A model generated the notes under the pieces. It saw only the letters and a program-made list of their open reading frames with translations, was not told where the DNA came from and did not search any database. From Ascaphus truei (lineage: Eukaryota > Chordata > Amphibia > Anura > Ascaphidae), in contig CM071568.1 of assembly GCA_036426205.1 (NCBI GenBank), positions 43,660,841 to 43,724,840 of the forward strand: a DNA stretch of 64,000 bases, written 5' to 3'. Shown here in pieces: positions 10,712-23,685 of this stretch. A program made the translations under genes and the position numbers. Every line of letters begins with the position of its first letter. Within the stretch, counting starts at the first letter, position 1.

Positions 10712-12245
10712 TTGCCTGAGCAGTTACTACAGTAGATACAATTGATGGACTGCTAGGGAGAGGGCAGAAGTTTGTTCTCATCGTACAGAACTGATTTATT
10801 TAAAAAAAACAACACACGTAGGCACAGATGGCACTTAAAGGGCTGGCTTGTTTGGAACACGACTACTACTAGATGTGCAACATTCAAATAGGTCTAAAAT
10901 ATGATGCCAAAATTGCTTGTTTTGGCAATAAGATAATGATGTGGATGATGGTATGGTGGTTCATGAATCATCATACAGTATGACAGAGGGTAAGATTATG
11001 TAAGTAACTGCATGCTACTGTAGCATAGAAGATAATTAACACTGCATTGTGTGGTGCCAGCAACCAGACAGCCAAGGTAATTCAAGGTCCAATAGCGTGT
11101 ATTAAACCAGGTAGTAATTAGACGCTCTGATTTGTAAGTCCCACAGCAGATCAGTATTTCAAGAGAGGCATCTTGATATACACATAATGTATAAGAACCC
11201 ATAAATAATACAAATATGATCATTTTCTTGGGGGCCCATCCCTCCCATGTGTTCATTACTAAGAAATATTACAGTAACTGTGGTCAAAATTAGAACATAC
11301 ATAAACAACAAAACAAGCCAAGCACTGTGCCAGTGTGAATCTGCTATGGAATTGGTGGCTGGTTGTCCTGCATTGCCACTTGCCAGGTGTCAGTTTGCCA
11401 ATTGTCAATTCTCAGAGAGATATTAGGACGGGTGCAATAATTCCTGCATAGCACAGTACTTTGGGTGCTGCGGTATTGTGTTGTTGGTGGTCTAGATGGT
11501 CCAAATAATCTTTTAATAACATATATTGAATATTTTAGAGTTTTGGGTTTTGTCAATGACGATGATGATGGATGATGATATGGTGGTGGCAGTGACAATG
11601 GCAGGAGATGAAAAATTAACACGCCAGGTGCTGAGCAGATGCCAACCTGTAAAACATACAGCACACCTACAAGCTCATATTGAACCCCCAAAATAACCAC
11701 AACATATATATAAGCATATAAGTGTCACAGAGGAGTGCCACTGAGCATGGCAATATATATTTAAAACCAGAGACAGAACATAAAACACAGACAGAGCTCA
11801 GTGCACATCCAGTGAAACTTATACACGGTACATTGCCTAAATATATATGTATAGACATCTATTAAATAAAATGGTCTTTTAGTTTAACATTTTGGCCAAA
11901 TTGTTGTAAGCCCCTGAGCCACTACACGGCAGACCACATCTCAAGGGTCCCTAACACTAATATAAATTCTTAATAACCTGTGCATTACCAGGAAGAATGA
12001 TTTATAATAAATCTGTCAAAATTAGTTGCATAGTTCTAAGTCTGATTGAAGCTTTTATTAACCTGTACATTACCAGGAATGCTGGTAGTAGTTGTGCTTA
12101 TTGACAACATCTCTGCCATACAGGTAATGGTGGCCCAGGGCACTTATAATGGTGAGTGACACTCACACAGCCATGTAGACAGCTATTATTGCATGGTATT
12201 TTTTGAAGTGCAGCTATAGCGCTGGGTGAAATGTTAAATAATCTG
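10712..12245. other. No gene recognised
   Basis: AT-rich, with short GATGATGATGG and GTGGTGGCAG repeats near 11560-11600. No supported feature. Confidence 0.4.
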
Positions 12246-13800
12246 CTAAATAGCTGCTCCATCCAAGACCATAGCCTCTTGAATGCTGGGCGCAGCGACT
12301 TTATATTTGGGAGGAAACAGATGTGTATTCATCATGATAAAATGGAGCCTTTCCACACTGCCATGGGACAGTTTTGTCCACCGGTTGATTAGAATTGCAC
12401 AAGCTGCACTAAACACTCTCTCTGATAACACACTTGCAGTGCCACCGTGGCAAGAGGAGGCCATGTTTTGGTTTTAGCAGCAAAGTGTTCAAGAGCATCA
12501 GATTCATGATGCAGGAATGAACTATCACCTATATACTGTACGCCTCTTCCATGTCCATAGCACTAGTACTATTAGAGGGGTCTGCGCTAGTGCCATGGAG
12601 CCTGTGCCATTGGGATGGGCCAGGACTTCTTCTGCTGTTACTGTCAACACCACCATCACCATTACCCCTACCACCACCAGCACTACCAAAAACCACTTGA
12701 TTTGAGGCCTGTGAACAAGGAAGCGGTGATGATGACCGCCGTTTTGTTTTTAGTTTTGGTGTGGAATGTATGTCAACTGAGGCTGCCCCCTGAGAACCTT
12801 CATAGGCCTCCTCTCTCTGCCTTTCCTCCTTTTCCAACTGTGCCTGGATACAATCAATCAATTAGATTTTCCTTGCAATGAGCCACAGTCTCTTCCCCAT
12901 GGGCGAAAAAAAAAGTATTTAATTCTGTCTTTGAATCTAAGGTCTAAAATTGTAGCCTGAATGTATTCCTCACTCTGTTTCATACTGACAACAGTGGTCA
13001 TTCACCAGGCATTCAAGCAATTTCCAACATATATCATTATTATTATCACAAACCCTAGGTGTCAGGTGCAGAATGGATCTCAGTGGAAGGTACAGGAGGC
13101 AAGGAGTGAAGGCAAGAACGGGGTCACTAGCTGGGTTTAGGACAGGCAGAAAAGGAGCGTGGTCGGGGTAATGGGCAGAGGTCAGAGGCAGGCAGGGAAG
13201 GGGCATCGTTGAGGTCACTCGCAGAGGTTAGGGCAGGCAACGAAGTTGAATTGTAAACAGAGCAGTAAACTAATAAAGACAGAAAAACAGCAAGGAGACA
13301 GGTGCAGAGAGGATACTAATAGAGAGCAAGAGGAAACAGGAGAGGGCGATCCCAGTCAAAGCAGGAGCAGTAGCATATCCGGTGGACATGCAAGGGAACT
13401 GTGGACAGAACATGCCAGGATGAACTTGACTATCATAATTTTCATAATCATTGTCGCCATTATTATGCTGCATATCGATTCATGCTTTTTCGAGGGGGAA
13501 TAATAGAGGGATGATCTAACGTATGCCAGCTTAATCACTGCTCACCTAAACGGTTGTTTCCTCAAAGGGCCTCTGTAGCCTGCACAGCTTTCCTGTCATA
13601 TGCTATTGTCTATGCCGCAGAAAGAGCCCACCCCGTAGCTGGCTTGCAATCTCCATGTCAAAATCATTGACAACCTTTTGCTGCTCATGGGTGGCACTAA
13701 AGCATATATAAGGTGGAATTCCAGCATGTAGGCACCTCTATTTTTAGCTGGTGACAAGGTAGGTTGTTTTGCTCCTGCAGCTTAGGGTATTGCGCGCTAT
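12246..13800 (-). pseudogene. hAT-superfamily transposase remnant
   Basis: Two hAT hallmarks lie in order on the minus strand. The first, about 13711-13770, reads LKIEVPTCWNSTLYML, matching the VPTRWNST motif. The second, 12290-12464, reads SVLSERVFSAACAILINRWT, the C-terminal dimerisation region (normally SERVFSAAG...). Between them the frame is broken and holds foreign sequence including an LTR fragment (13060-13420). The upstream zinc finger and first catalytic parts were not found. A defunct Ac/Charlie-type copy. Confidence 0.75.
13060..13420 (-). mobile_element. LTR fragment within hAT remnant
   Basis: Starts TGTCAGGTGCAG and contains GTGGTCGGGGTAATGGGCAG and GGTCAGAGGCAGG, paralleling the reverse complement of the LTR at 30213-30695 (TGTCAGGGAGAG..., GTGGTCGGGGTCAC, GGTCGGAGGCAAG). 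I could not find the opposite LTR end or a target duplication, so it is probably truncated. Confidence 0.5.
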
Positions 13801-13830
13801 GTATGATTAGCCCCTATTTTTCTAGCTGCA

Positions 13831-14655
13831 ACCAAAATGCTCTTCCCATTCCGACACCGAGTTAGGAAACGAGTGACTATTAAATGGAGTATGTGTGATT
13901 GAATTTGCTTTTTTTTTTCTGTGGCAAGTATAAGCCCTTTAAAAATAACTTAACAGTGGTGGGCATGTTGTTGGCTCTGGCAGATGTAGCTGGCATTGGT
14001 GTAGGTGGTGTTGGGACTGTTTTATTTCTTTTTCAATAGAACTGACAGCTTCATTAACAATCTCAATGTTATGCATCCACACATTATCCATCTTAGTTTC
14101 AGAAGTGCTAGCTAGGGGCATAGCCGGCTGACTTTAACTTTCTCTTCCAATTACCTTTTTATAGATTTTCTTAAATGGAAGCTCATAGTTTACTAGACAT
14201 AGTGTGTGTGGGGGGTGGGGGGGGGGGGGGGTCATGGAAGTTGCACTGCCACGAAAACCTCCAGCAAAACAAAAGAGATATATTTCTTCACCTAATTAGA
14301 TTGCTGTGAATGACCAGCACTTCTGTAATGGGCAGGTGCTTAAAAGCAGTAATACCCCTCCCTTGCTTTACAAGCTTAGTGAGTGAAAAACCTGCATATC
14401 CGCTGGGTCGTTAAAAGTCTGAGTTTGTATAGCACTGCAGATCTGTACAATTTCTGTAAATAACTTGATAACTGTCATTAATTAGATAACTGTTAAATAT
14501 TATCAACTGGCGAGACTACTAGTCGCATTGATGAACTGCACTTAGCTTATTAAAAAACTCAATATGAGAGGGAAAGGGAGAGGGAAGCTCTTGCTACAGG
14601 CTAGTAGTAGTGGCGGTGCCAGGGGTAAAGGGCCAGATAGGAACGGAAATTTGCC
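13831..14655. other. No gene recognised
   Basis: Contains a short poly-G tract near 14208-14231. Possibly further hAT-derived sequence, but no motif is visible. Confidence 0.35.
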
Positions 14656-15361
14656 TAAGCAAGAAAAAAAAAAAAAAACCCCTATAATATAGCACTCACC
14701 CTAAGTAATAAGGTAGAGTTAATTAATTAAAACATAACCTTTATTGGTAAAGTCCTGTTACATTGTAAAATAATCGGTAGACAACAAATATCACGGACAA
14801 ACATCACATAGAGGGTATATAATAAAATAGGATTAAATGATAATCGGTCGAAGTTACAGAGCTCTAAACAGTTCGTAGTTATATGACTGGTATAATTATC
14901 CTAGTACTGAGCTGTAAACTAAGATAGTGTAGCGGGTAAATAGCAGATATAGTGATAGTTAAGTTGACTTCAGAAAAAGCCAAGCTTAAAAATGATGGAA
15001 GCAGACTTAATAGCTACAATACCAAGTCAGTCTGCAAAGGTCTATGTTGCAGGGATTAACCCTAACACAGGTGCTAGGATAAGCACTGTCTGTGTGCGCT
15101 AATAAGCACATTTCTTTATCCCGTGGACAACATTAATATTAATGAATTATTAATTTATTAATGTTGTCCACAATCTATTACATTTGCTTTACCTAAGTTC
15201 CTTGCTGGCAGGTGAATTTGGCTCCTGTAATATCTAGAACCACTTCAGTATGACCTAGCGTCTGTCCGAGTCTGCAGGGATAAAGAAAATTGCGTATTAT
15301 TAACCCACACGGACAGGGTGAGTGCGATATTGTAGGGGTTTCATTTTTCTTGTTTAGCCAA
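14656..15361. mobile_element. Non-autonomous element with long TIRs
   Basis: The left arm (GCCTAAGCAAGAAAA..., then AACCCCTATAATATAGCACT, CACCCT) is mirrored on the right by AGGGTGAGTGCGATATTGTA, GGGGTTT, ...TTTTTCTTGTTTAGCC. The TIRs are about 45 bp with a variable A-run. A second, inner palindrome lies at about 15122-15171 (GTGGACAACATTAATA and its inverse). No ORF. The superfamily is unassigned; no clear target duplication was seen. Confidence 0.6.
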
Positions 15362-16110
15362 GTTTTTGTTCCTTATTAAAAAAAACTGTGAATATTATCA
15401 ACTTTATGTTCCACTGTATAGAGCACAGTTAATGTGAAACAGGAAAGAGGATCAAATTAACATCAATGCAGTATATTACCTGCTGAATTCAAATTTCCAT
15501 CTCACCTCTGTTCAAATTGTTTGGATACTGCTCTTCGAGATTAAGCCATGCTGACTTTGGAAAATTGCTTTAATCTCCCTGGCACAACGCTCTTCATCCT
15601 CTTAATTTAGTTCATCCACTAGATTCTTGACAATCCTGCAGATACTGTACAGTAAAAACACCAAGATAAGCTGAAATGCCTAGCAAAATGTACAAAGGAA
15701 ATCAGCCTATAAACCCCCTCACTGATGTTAAAAACCTTTCAGTTGGTAATACAGTAATACAAATTAGTAATACAGTATTTACTTTTTGCAGAGTGATATT
15801 TCTTTCTCTTCTTCCTCCATTAGCATGGTAACTATAGCATGCAGAGACACGATCACACCACACTGGAGAAGCCACTGGTGAACTTGTCTCATACAGCAGT
15901 TTTTTCTTTTATTCGCATAACAACAATTTTGTTGCTAAAGCCTTTATTAATTTTCTTTGTCATGATAAAGAAAATAACAATAAGGGCAGACACTAATTCA
16001 ATTAGATTATGATAAAGACTCAGTTGAGCCTGAGGTACATCGTGGTTACTTATGCTGACGGTGAGAATGCTTCTGTGTAATGCCTCTGCCTGCACCACTC
16101 AAAGAGGTGC
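15362..16110. other. No gene recognised
   Basis: No coding or repeat signature that I can support. Confidence 0.4.
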
Positions 16111-16489
16111 TGTAACAAGATCAAGCCTGTTAACAAGAGCTGGAGCTGTTGGGTGTTGGCCAGGTGGTAATGGTTAATCTCTGCCTGGAGGAAGACAGGA
16201 CTACTAACGGGACCAGCTGAGTGTAATAAGGGTTTAAAAGGCAGGAAAGGGATGTTTCTATCTCTCCCTTGTCTGCTTACAGACCACGTGTGTGACATTG
16301 TTACCAGATATCTACTGTATATAGATGTCTATAGACATTATATGGACTTTCATACAGTACAATGGGAAACCAGAACTTTGCCTAGGAAAAGTCTGTATTT
16401 TATGTTGGTGAAACTTCGGATGAATAAAAGCCAACAATATTTTTGCCAAAGCAAGTTTCCTGTCTTCCCCTTTGCATGCATCGCCTACA
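16111..16489 (+). mobile_element. Solo LTR candidate, 379 bp
   Basis: Starts TGTAACAAGATC, ends TCGCCTACA. It carries a TATA-like TTTAAAAGGCAGG near 16232 and AATAAA near 16423, in the right order for a plus-strand LTR. The flanks GGTGC and GGTCC match at four of five bases, consistent with a decayed 5-bp duplication. Confidence 0.6.
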
Positions 16490-18095
16490 GGTCCAAACCA
16501 CTGCTTTGTCATAGCAATGAACCAATCACGTTAGGACTCTTTAACACTGTGCAAATTGAAAAGGTTAAAAGGTTAGGTGGGTACCATAATTAGTAATATA
16601 CTGGCACACTACTTACGTACACATTGCACTTAATGTTCGCACTTAGCTAATGATAAAAACGCAAGGCTCTATGGGCCCAGAATTGTGCAGTTCTTGCCTT
16701 CTCCACGGAGAATGAGATAACAGGTGCCTATTGCAAACACCCAAAAAAGGACACCTGCGAGGACTCGCTGGGCGACCAAGGCAGGGAAGGAGATTAAACA
16801 AAGCAAGGGAAACTGAAGAACAAGACCATGACAGAGGAAAAGGACTTTGAGAGGTAAACTTTGAGCACCGTGCCACAAGCTGGCCCTGTGCCAGTATCCA
16901 CCAGTGGCGGATTGAAATGTTGCTGCCCAGAGGCACTTACCTTTTTGCCCTTTGGGCCACCTCTTTCTGCGGCATCACGGCGTCAAATACCGCCGCAACA
17001 TCACGTGACGACGCATTTCCATGACAACACGATGCCATCTAACATCACGTTGTCGTTGCTATGTGACATCACAGCGTCATTTGACGCCGCGATGCTACAG
17101 AAGGAAGGCAGCACAAAAGAAAACGTAAGAGACCTTTACAAAAGCCCAATGTTCTTCCCGGCAATCAGCGGGGAAGAGAGCGGGGTCTCTGTATATGTGG
17201 AAAAAAAGAAGAAACTTTGTGGACTTACAGTATGTCTGGGCCTATCGAGCCTAATGGGAAATCGGCCACTGCTGACACTGCTGTACCAGAGGAAACAACG
17301 TTTGCCTGTACAGGACTTTTGTTCAGTCAGGGGATTGCCTTGACCTCTTGTTTTGAGGGGAGGCTCATCGGTTTGCCCTGCTGCTTTTTCCAGCAACATG
17401 TTCCTTAAGAGATATACAAGACCTGGACTCAGAATGTGAACTATGATGTAAAGAGAGCTCTACCACTAAATGTAAGGAGAGAGATAATGTCTCTCATTCT
17501 TAAACAGTGCACACTCTCCAAGGAAGTCTCCAAGAAAATGTAAGTCTCATTGAATGTCCTACTAAGAATGCTATGTTCTGTAGGATGGAGCTGAACATGT
17601 TGCAAAGCAAAGTGCTAAAGCGTACTTACCATTGTACAGGGTTTGAAGCTACTGTTACCTGTGTAATCTGTTTAAAAATGAAAATGTTTTATAGTGAAGT
17701 CTATTTAACTGCTTATCTCTCATACAATATCATATTTAAAATTCTTAGAATAAAGACAACTGTTCAATATTTATACACTATGTTTTCATTTTATAACTCT
17801 TTGTGGAAAAAAGATAGATGGTTAGGTCACCTAATAACATTAATGGATTATATATTCCGAAAGCGCTTCCTGCAATCACTGAGTACCTATTAAAAGGGCA
17901 TGTGGAAGCATATCTCTATATAAGAGGGCACAAAGACAAATTATCCCTTTAATTCAATGGGATAAAACACAAAGCCCCTATGAAACAGCAAATAACGACA
18001 TGACATGAAAAAGCACTGCAGTGGCTGAACATGTAAAGAAGGAGAAAAATGAAATCACGGTGAACATAAAAGTGTGGAGAATAACATTTATAATG
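16490..18095. other. No gene recognised; dispersed repeat at 16895-17090
   Basis: The segment around 16905-16960 (GAAATGTTGCTGCCCAGAGG, CACTTACCTTTTTGCC) recurs at about 22405-22450 and is followed in both places by CATCACG/CATCAAGTGACGCC-type words. This marks a moderately repeated family that I cannot name. The 160-codon frame at 16861 runs across this repeat and is not credible. Confidence 0.45.
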
Positions 18096-18099
18096 AAGT

Positions 18100-18732
18100 A
18101 CCCCTGGCTGTGCCCCTGCTTTGCAAATAAAACGGTAAATCAAAAAGAAAATAATTGTGTGTGAGTAAAAACATGATGGGTTCTAAAAGAAAAGTGCATA
18201 GTGAAATAGAAAGATTAGAACGTGCTAAAAAGTGTTCTGCTCTGTGAGCCCGTGATTATGTTCAATGTTTGTGTATAAAGATGTGACATCCATGTTGACC
18301 CATCTCTAGCTTTTGGCCCATTTTATGACTTGTACAGACAGAAGTAAATCTGCAGTGTCTTGAATGTGGGAAGACAAACTAGTCCCCAAAGATTGAAGGT
18401 AACCATCTACAGTATATACCGTGACAGACCATCTCCCAAAGAACCAATTCTCGAAACAATGGGTCGATCAGGGGGGTAATTGAGCGATTTGTGGATCTTT
18501 GGGAGATGGGGAAACACAGGTATGATGGGGTGAAAACAATTCACACATTCATGAGTTAGTACATGTAAAATTCTACCCATGTTAAGTAATTCACTAAGTT
18601 CACCCGTGAACTCAATAGTGGGGTCCTTTTTCAATCTAATGCAGGAACTTGTATCTCCCACCTATCTAAGGGCCTATTTCTGATAATTAAGTGAAGATTT
18701 CACCACTATAGCATCTCCTTTGTCTGCATTTT
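18100..18732 (-). pseudogene. Penelope-like reverse transcriptase, fragment
   Basis: On the minus strand this encodes parts of a Penelope-like (PLE) reverse transcriptase in order: NADKGDAIVVK, a RLKKDPTIEF segment, LPKIHKSLNYPPDRPIVSRI, then NMDVTSLYTNIEHNHGL (the palm motif with the first catalytic Asp), and HNYFLFD...FYLQSRGTA. These match the PLE ADKGGAIVV, PKIHK, RPIVSG, DVSLYTNIPH and AMG blocks. Frameshifts and stops interrupt it, and the YxDD and GIY-YIG endonuclease ends are absent. An L1 inserted at 18732/28628 separates it from its N-terminal part. Confidence 0.85.
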
Positions 18733-21700
18733 ATTTTCATCTTATATTTTTTATTTTTTCAAATCTGAACATGACAACATAGAAGGGGCAAAGAAAAAAA
18801 AAAGGAAAGGGGGAGTGGGTACAGAAAATAAAAAGGTTGTGTATGTGGGGGGGGGGAGGGGAGCAGTAGGGTGACATCCATCATGGGCTCCACGCAGGGA
18901 GCGTACATTCAAGTATACTTGTTACATCCTTAATCAAGTCTAAATCTGCTTAACTGTTGGTAATCTCCTTATTTCGTAGTTCCGATTGGGCTCTTCCAAA
19001 TGTATGTCTCCCACAGATCCCATGTTGTCAGGAAGGTATTGTACTTGTCGTGGATTAGACTTGTGAGTCTCTCCATTGTCAATATATAATTTAATTTATC
19101 TTGTTCAGTACCTCAGTGATAGGGGGGGGAGGGGGGTCGTTCTGTTTCCAGTGTTTTGCGATTAGTGTTTTGTTATCAGATAGTCTATTTTACTCTCTAG
19201 TCCCTCGGTAGGTTTTAGTAAGAGCACTGTTTCTATGTTCCAGGGTAAATCCAAACCTGTTACCCCTTCTATTAGCCGTCTGATCTACCCCAAAACAGGA
19301 TTAACTTAGGGCAGGACCACCAGATGTGTTTAAATGTGCCTATTTGACCACAGTTGCGCCAGCACATAGGGGTGGTTAGCGGGAAGAAAGAGTGGAGTCG
19401 CGCTGGTGTATAATACCACCTGTGTAGGACTTTCAAGTTTGTTTTTCTGATCAGTGAGCAGCGAGAGGCTCTAGCTATCCTTTCGTGAATTTCTTTCCAG
19501 TCCTCGTCCTCTAAAGGGGATGCTCCCATTCTGAGATGTTTTTGCTTGTTTGCCCTTCGTGTTGTTTCAATAGTGTCTGGTAAAATTGGGCAATCGTCCC
19601 TTTGTTATATTGACCCCGTTGGAACAGGCTGTCAAAGTTGGTGAGTGGTCTGTTCCAAGTGTCTCTTGGTTGTATCGAGGAGACATAGTGGGCCAACTGT
19701 ATATATTGAAATATTTGTGTGCTTGGAATATCATATTCCTCTCTTATCCCCATAAATGATTTAACCCTGCGGCCTTTCTGCATGTCTCCTAGTTTGGATA
19801 GCCCTTTCTCATCCCATTGCTTAAAGATATTCGAGTTGTGTGCTGGTGTGAATTCGGGGTTATATCTAATTGGTGTTAAGGGCGAAGGAATGGAAGAGAT
19901 CTGCTTGTGTTTACAGTTTTTGTCCTAGATATTCAGGGAGTGTAGTAAGACTGGATGATTTCTGTAGCTTATTTGTCTGTTTGCCTTTTTTACCCATAAA
20001 AGAGACGCTAACTCCTCGTACCCGGCTTCCGACCTCTCTATATCCACCCACAGTTTTTTTCCTGGGGGTGCGGACCAATAAATTAGTGGGCTTAGTCTAG
20101 CGGCTTAGTAATATTTAGCTAAATCTGGTTGGCCCATGCCTCCCCGGGTCAGGGGGAGGACCATCAATTTCTTCTTTATTCTGGGTTTTCTTCCGTTCCA
20201 GATACATTTAGTTATCTCTTTTTCCAAATCTCTAATTACATAGATTGGGACGGTTACTGGTAGCACTTGGAATAAATATAGTATTCTACGTAGCAAGTTC
20301 ATTTTCACTGAGATAATTTTACCCGACCAGGATATCTGATACCTTGACCAGGTCTCTAGGTCTTTTTTCAAACTTTTAATGAGGTTCGGGTAGTTTGCTC
20401 TATAGATATCATCATATAGTCTTGTAATGTACACTCCCAGATATCCCATTTTATCTGGCATCCATTTTATTGGGAATTTTTTTTTTTAGCTTGTCTTATA
20501 TTTCCTTAGGTATATGTAAGCCTATAGCCTCTGACTTGGTGTGGTTAACTTTGAAATTTGAAAGTTTGCCAAATTCGTCTAATGTGTCAAATACATTTTT
20601 TAATGATATTTCTGGGTCAGTCAAAGAGAGTAGAGTATCGTCCGCGAATAAGGACACTTTGTATATATTGTTTCCTATAGGGTCTCCTTCTATCCCTTGA
20701 TTTTCTCTTATCCTTGAGGTTAGTACTTCTATGCACAAGGTAAACAGCATAGGGGAGAGCGGGCATCCCTGTCTGGTTCCGTTAGAAACTTTAAATGGTG
20801 CTGAGGTGAAACCTGAGGTGCGCACTGTAGCTATTGGGTTGGAATATAATGCTTTAATGCCCATAATGAAATTTTCGTGTAGGCCCATCTCTCTGAATAC
20901 TCGGAACATGAAAGGCCAGGCCACTCGGTCGAAAGCTTTCTCAGCATCTAACCCCAGGACCAAGGTGGGGCGTTGGTTCGTGTTACTGTTGTGGATAATA
21001 TTAATTACTCTCCGAATGTTATCAGAAGCTTGTTGTTCTGGGGTGAACCCCAACTGGTCCGGGTGGACCAAAGTGTTTAATACTTTGTTCAATCTGGTTG
21101 CCAGGATTTTGGCGAACAGGTTTATATCTGTATTGATCAGAGAGATTGGCCTATAACTTGAGCATAGCGCAGGGTCTTTCCCTTCTTTTAGTATAACGAT
21201 GATTGAGGCTTTTAGGGATTCTTTCGGTGGTGCTAGACCATCCAGAATCTTATTGAACCATCGGACCAGATATGGTTTCAATATGTTTTCAAATTTCTTA
21301 AAATAGAAATTAGTGAACCTGTCTGGGCCCGGGGCCTTAGAATTCTTAAGAGATTTGATGGCTGCTGAGACCTCCTCTGATGTTATTGGGACTCCTAGTT
21401 GGGTTGATTCTGATTCATCCAATTTGGTTAATTTTGTTTCTTTTATATATTCGTCTAATTTTGTTTCTAACTCCCCGTTGTCTCGTCAGGGTTTGTCAAA
21501 TTATATAAGTTACTATAGTATTGAACAAACTCTTTGTTAATTTCGGCTGGGTTATATGTTAAATTGTTTTGGTTGTTTTTTATGCTATATATATTAAGGC
21601 TCGCTGATTTATTTCGGAGTTTGGCCGCTAGTTGTCTGTCTGCCTTATTGCCTTTTTCATAAAAGGTCTGATTTGTCCATCTCATTGCTTTTTCAGTGTC

Positions 21701-21994
21701 TTCTATCAGTATGTTTTTAAGTTCCGATCTGTCTTTATCAATCATTGCTCTGACAGTATCTATTGGGTTTTGTTGGTAAGTCTCCTCATTTTCTCTAATA
21801 CTATTATTTAGATTGTTTATCCTCTTATTTTTTTCCCTTTTCCTATGAGAGGCAATGCTGATTGTTTTACTTCTAAGAGTGGCTTTGTGCGCTATCCATA
21901 GTGTGCAGTCGCTGACCTGCCCGTTATCATTTAGTAAGAAATAATCCCGTATGGCGGCCTCTATGGCTTTTTTAGTTTCTGGTATCCTGAGTAG

Positions 21995-22548
21995 ACCCTG
22001 GAGTTTTGCTTTTAACCCTGCCCTATAACAGAGCAGGTCTGGATACTGACAGACCATCACATCCAGCATGTGACACAACCAGTACCCGCCCCTCAGGCTG
22101 ACACTTTCTGGCTGCTGCTAGGCCTGCCCTTGGATATATCAAATGTATCAGGCTGCAAAAGCTCACAAGGCCTTTCAGAAGGAATTAACCCATCCACTCC
22201 CTGCACCTAACATGATTTACAATGGTAGGGCCCAAGAAAATAAGTAGTGGCCGGGAGGCTATGCTACAGTGGCATAACCGAAGAACCAGGTTATCTTTCC
22301 AAAACTAATTCAAGCAGAAAACCACATCCTGTGACAACGGACTATATCATGGACTACATTTTTGCTATTGTTTGTACACAAGAAATACTCCTTCCAGACA
22401 CTGGCAGATTTAAAATGTTGCTGCCTACAGACACTTACCTTTTTGCTGCCCACCCCACCTTCCTGCAGCGCCACCCTCCTCATTCTGCAGCATAGCAGCA
22501 TCAAGTGACGCCACAATGCCATGGGATGTCATGTAGTCAGGGCAGTCA
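21995..22548. mobile_element. Unassigned insertion in L1 with about 73-bp flanking duplication
   Basis: L1 sequence from TTTAGTAAGAAATAATCCCG to CTGGTATCCTGAGTAGA occurs on both sides of this 554-bp segment: at about 21930-21994, and at 22549-22584 continued at 23686-23727 across the LTR. The right side of the segment includes the dispersed repeat also found at 16905. The duplication is far longer than a normal target site, so it may reflect a tandem duplication or a junction of two L1 copies. Confidence 0.5.
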
Positions 22549-22584
22549 TTTATCCTTTAGTAAGAAATAATCCCGTATGGTGGC

Positions 22585-23685
22585 TGTCATGGGAGAGTGG
22601 GTTTGGCCAGGTATTAAAGGGGCCAATTTGGCCACCCCCTGCTCCCACATGGGAAGCAAGGGGTTAACTGGACTGTGGTCCAGTAATGTGTTTTTTTACC
22701 TTGCTGCAACATGAAAATATGTGTTCCCCTGTTACAATGTATTATCACCATGTACGTGTCTGCACCACACACAAACTGGGGCTTAAGGGGTTAATGAGCT
22801 ACAGTTTTAGGAAAATACAAATATGTGTGGTGTCTTTTCAGAAATATCTGGGCTTCAAAAGGCTTGATTGAAGTTGGGTGTGAAAAGTACAGAGGGGGTT
22901 TGGTGTATGTTAACACATGTAGAGACAGGTAAGGGCAATGTCTGGAGCATTGGGTGTGAAATATAGCACCTGTGACAAACGTTCTCTACACAGGAGGCCC
23001 AGCTTCAAAGCATTTCTTTACAAGGGGTTTTATGGGGGCCAGGGGTGCGGTTACAGAAGGAGATATCAGAATGAGTGACCTTATTAAATATAAGAATACC
23101 ATGAGATGTCCTCAGCTGAACATGCTAAAAATTACATATGTGTATCCGTGGGACCGAGCCGCAAATAATGATTACAGACACATGATGTCTAGCAGTTACT
23201 AAGAGACAGATATTAATATCTCTCTTAATTTTAGTAGTACACGGTAATATTTAGTCTCATTGGAAGCGCCATGCGTGCCGGAATGTATTAATATGTCTCG
23301 CGTGCCAGTAAGTACTACTGAACTGAAGTTATGAAGTTATTTAGATAGGAAAAGCAGTTTTTAAACGTCCTGGGCTGGGAGGAGTTTTACTCTGGGGTAA
23401 GACTGTCAACCTCACCACTGATTTATGACTGAAATTGCATATAAATCAGTGTCAGTCCTATACTCAGTGGTCTTCATGTATTTTCGTGATGTCAACATCT
23501 GAACCTGAATTATGGAAGAAATGGCCCAACCTTTAAGTAAGTGTCTATATTTTGTCTGTTATTTGTATATCATGTGTGTTCACTTTTTCAAGGAATAAAC
23601 TATATTTATTTATATCTCAGTCGTGTTCAGTTCAACCCAGGTATTTTTGGTGTATATTATAGCTTGTCATAAAGTTACCGTGACA
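22585..23685 (+). mobile_element. Solo LTR inside L1, 1.1 kb
   Basis: Starts TGTCATGGGAGAG and ends GTTACCGTGACA, inverted at the tips. It carries a TATA-like CATATAAATCAGTG near 23438 and AATAAA near 23594, giving plus orientation and a retroviral-type U3-R-U5 layout. The L1 sequence is continuous around it (CCGTATGG... / ...CCTCTATGGC). The 4-5 bp duplication (about GCGGC) is decayed. No internal region remains. Confidence 0.75.

Noticed and set aside
16861..17343. 160-codon frame
   Set aside because: It crosses a dispersed repeat also present at 22.4 kb and shows no domain.
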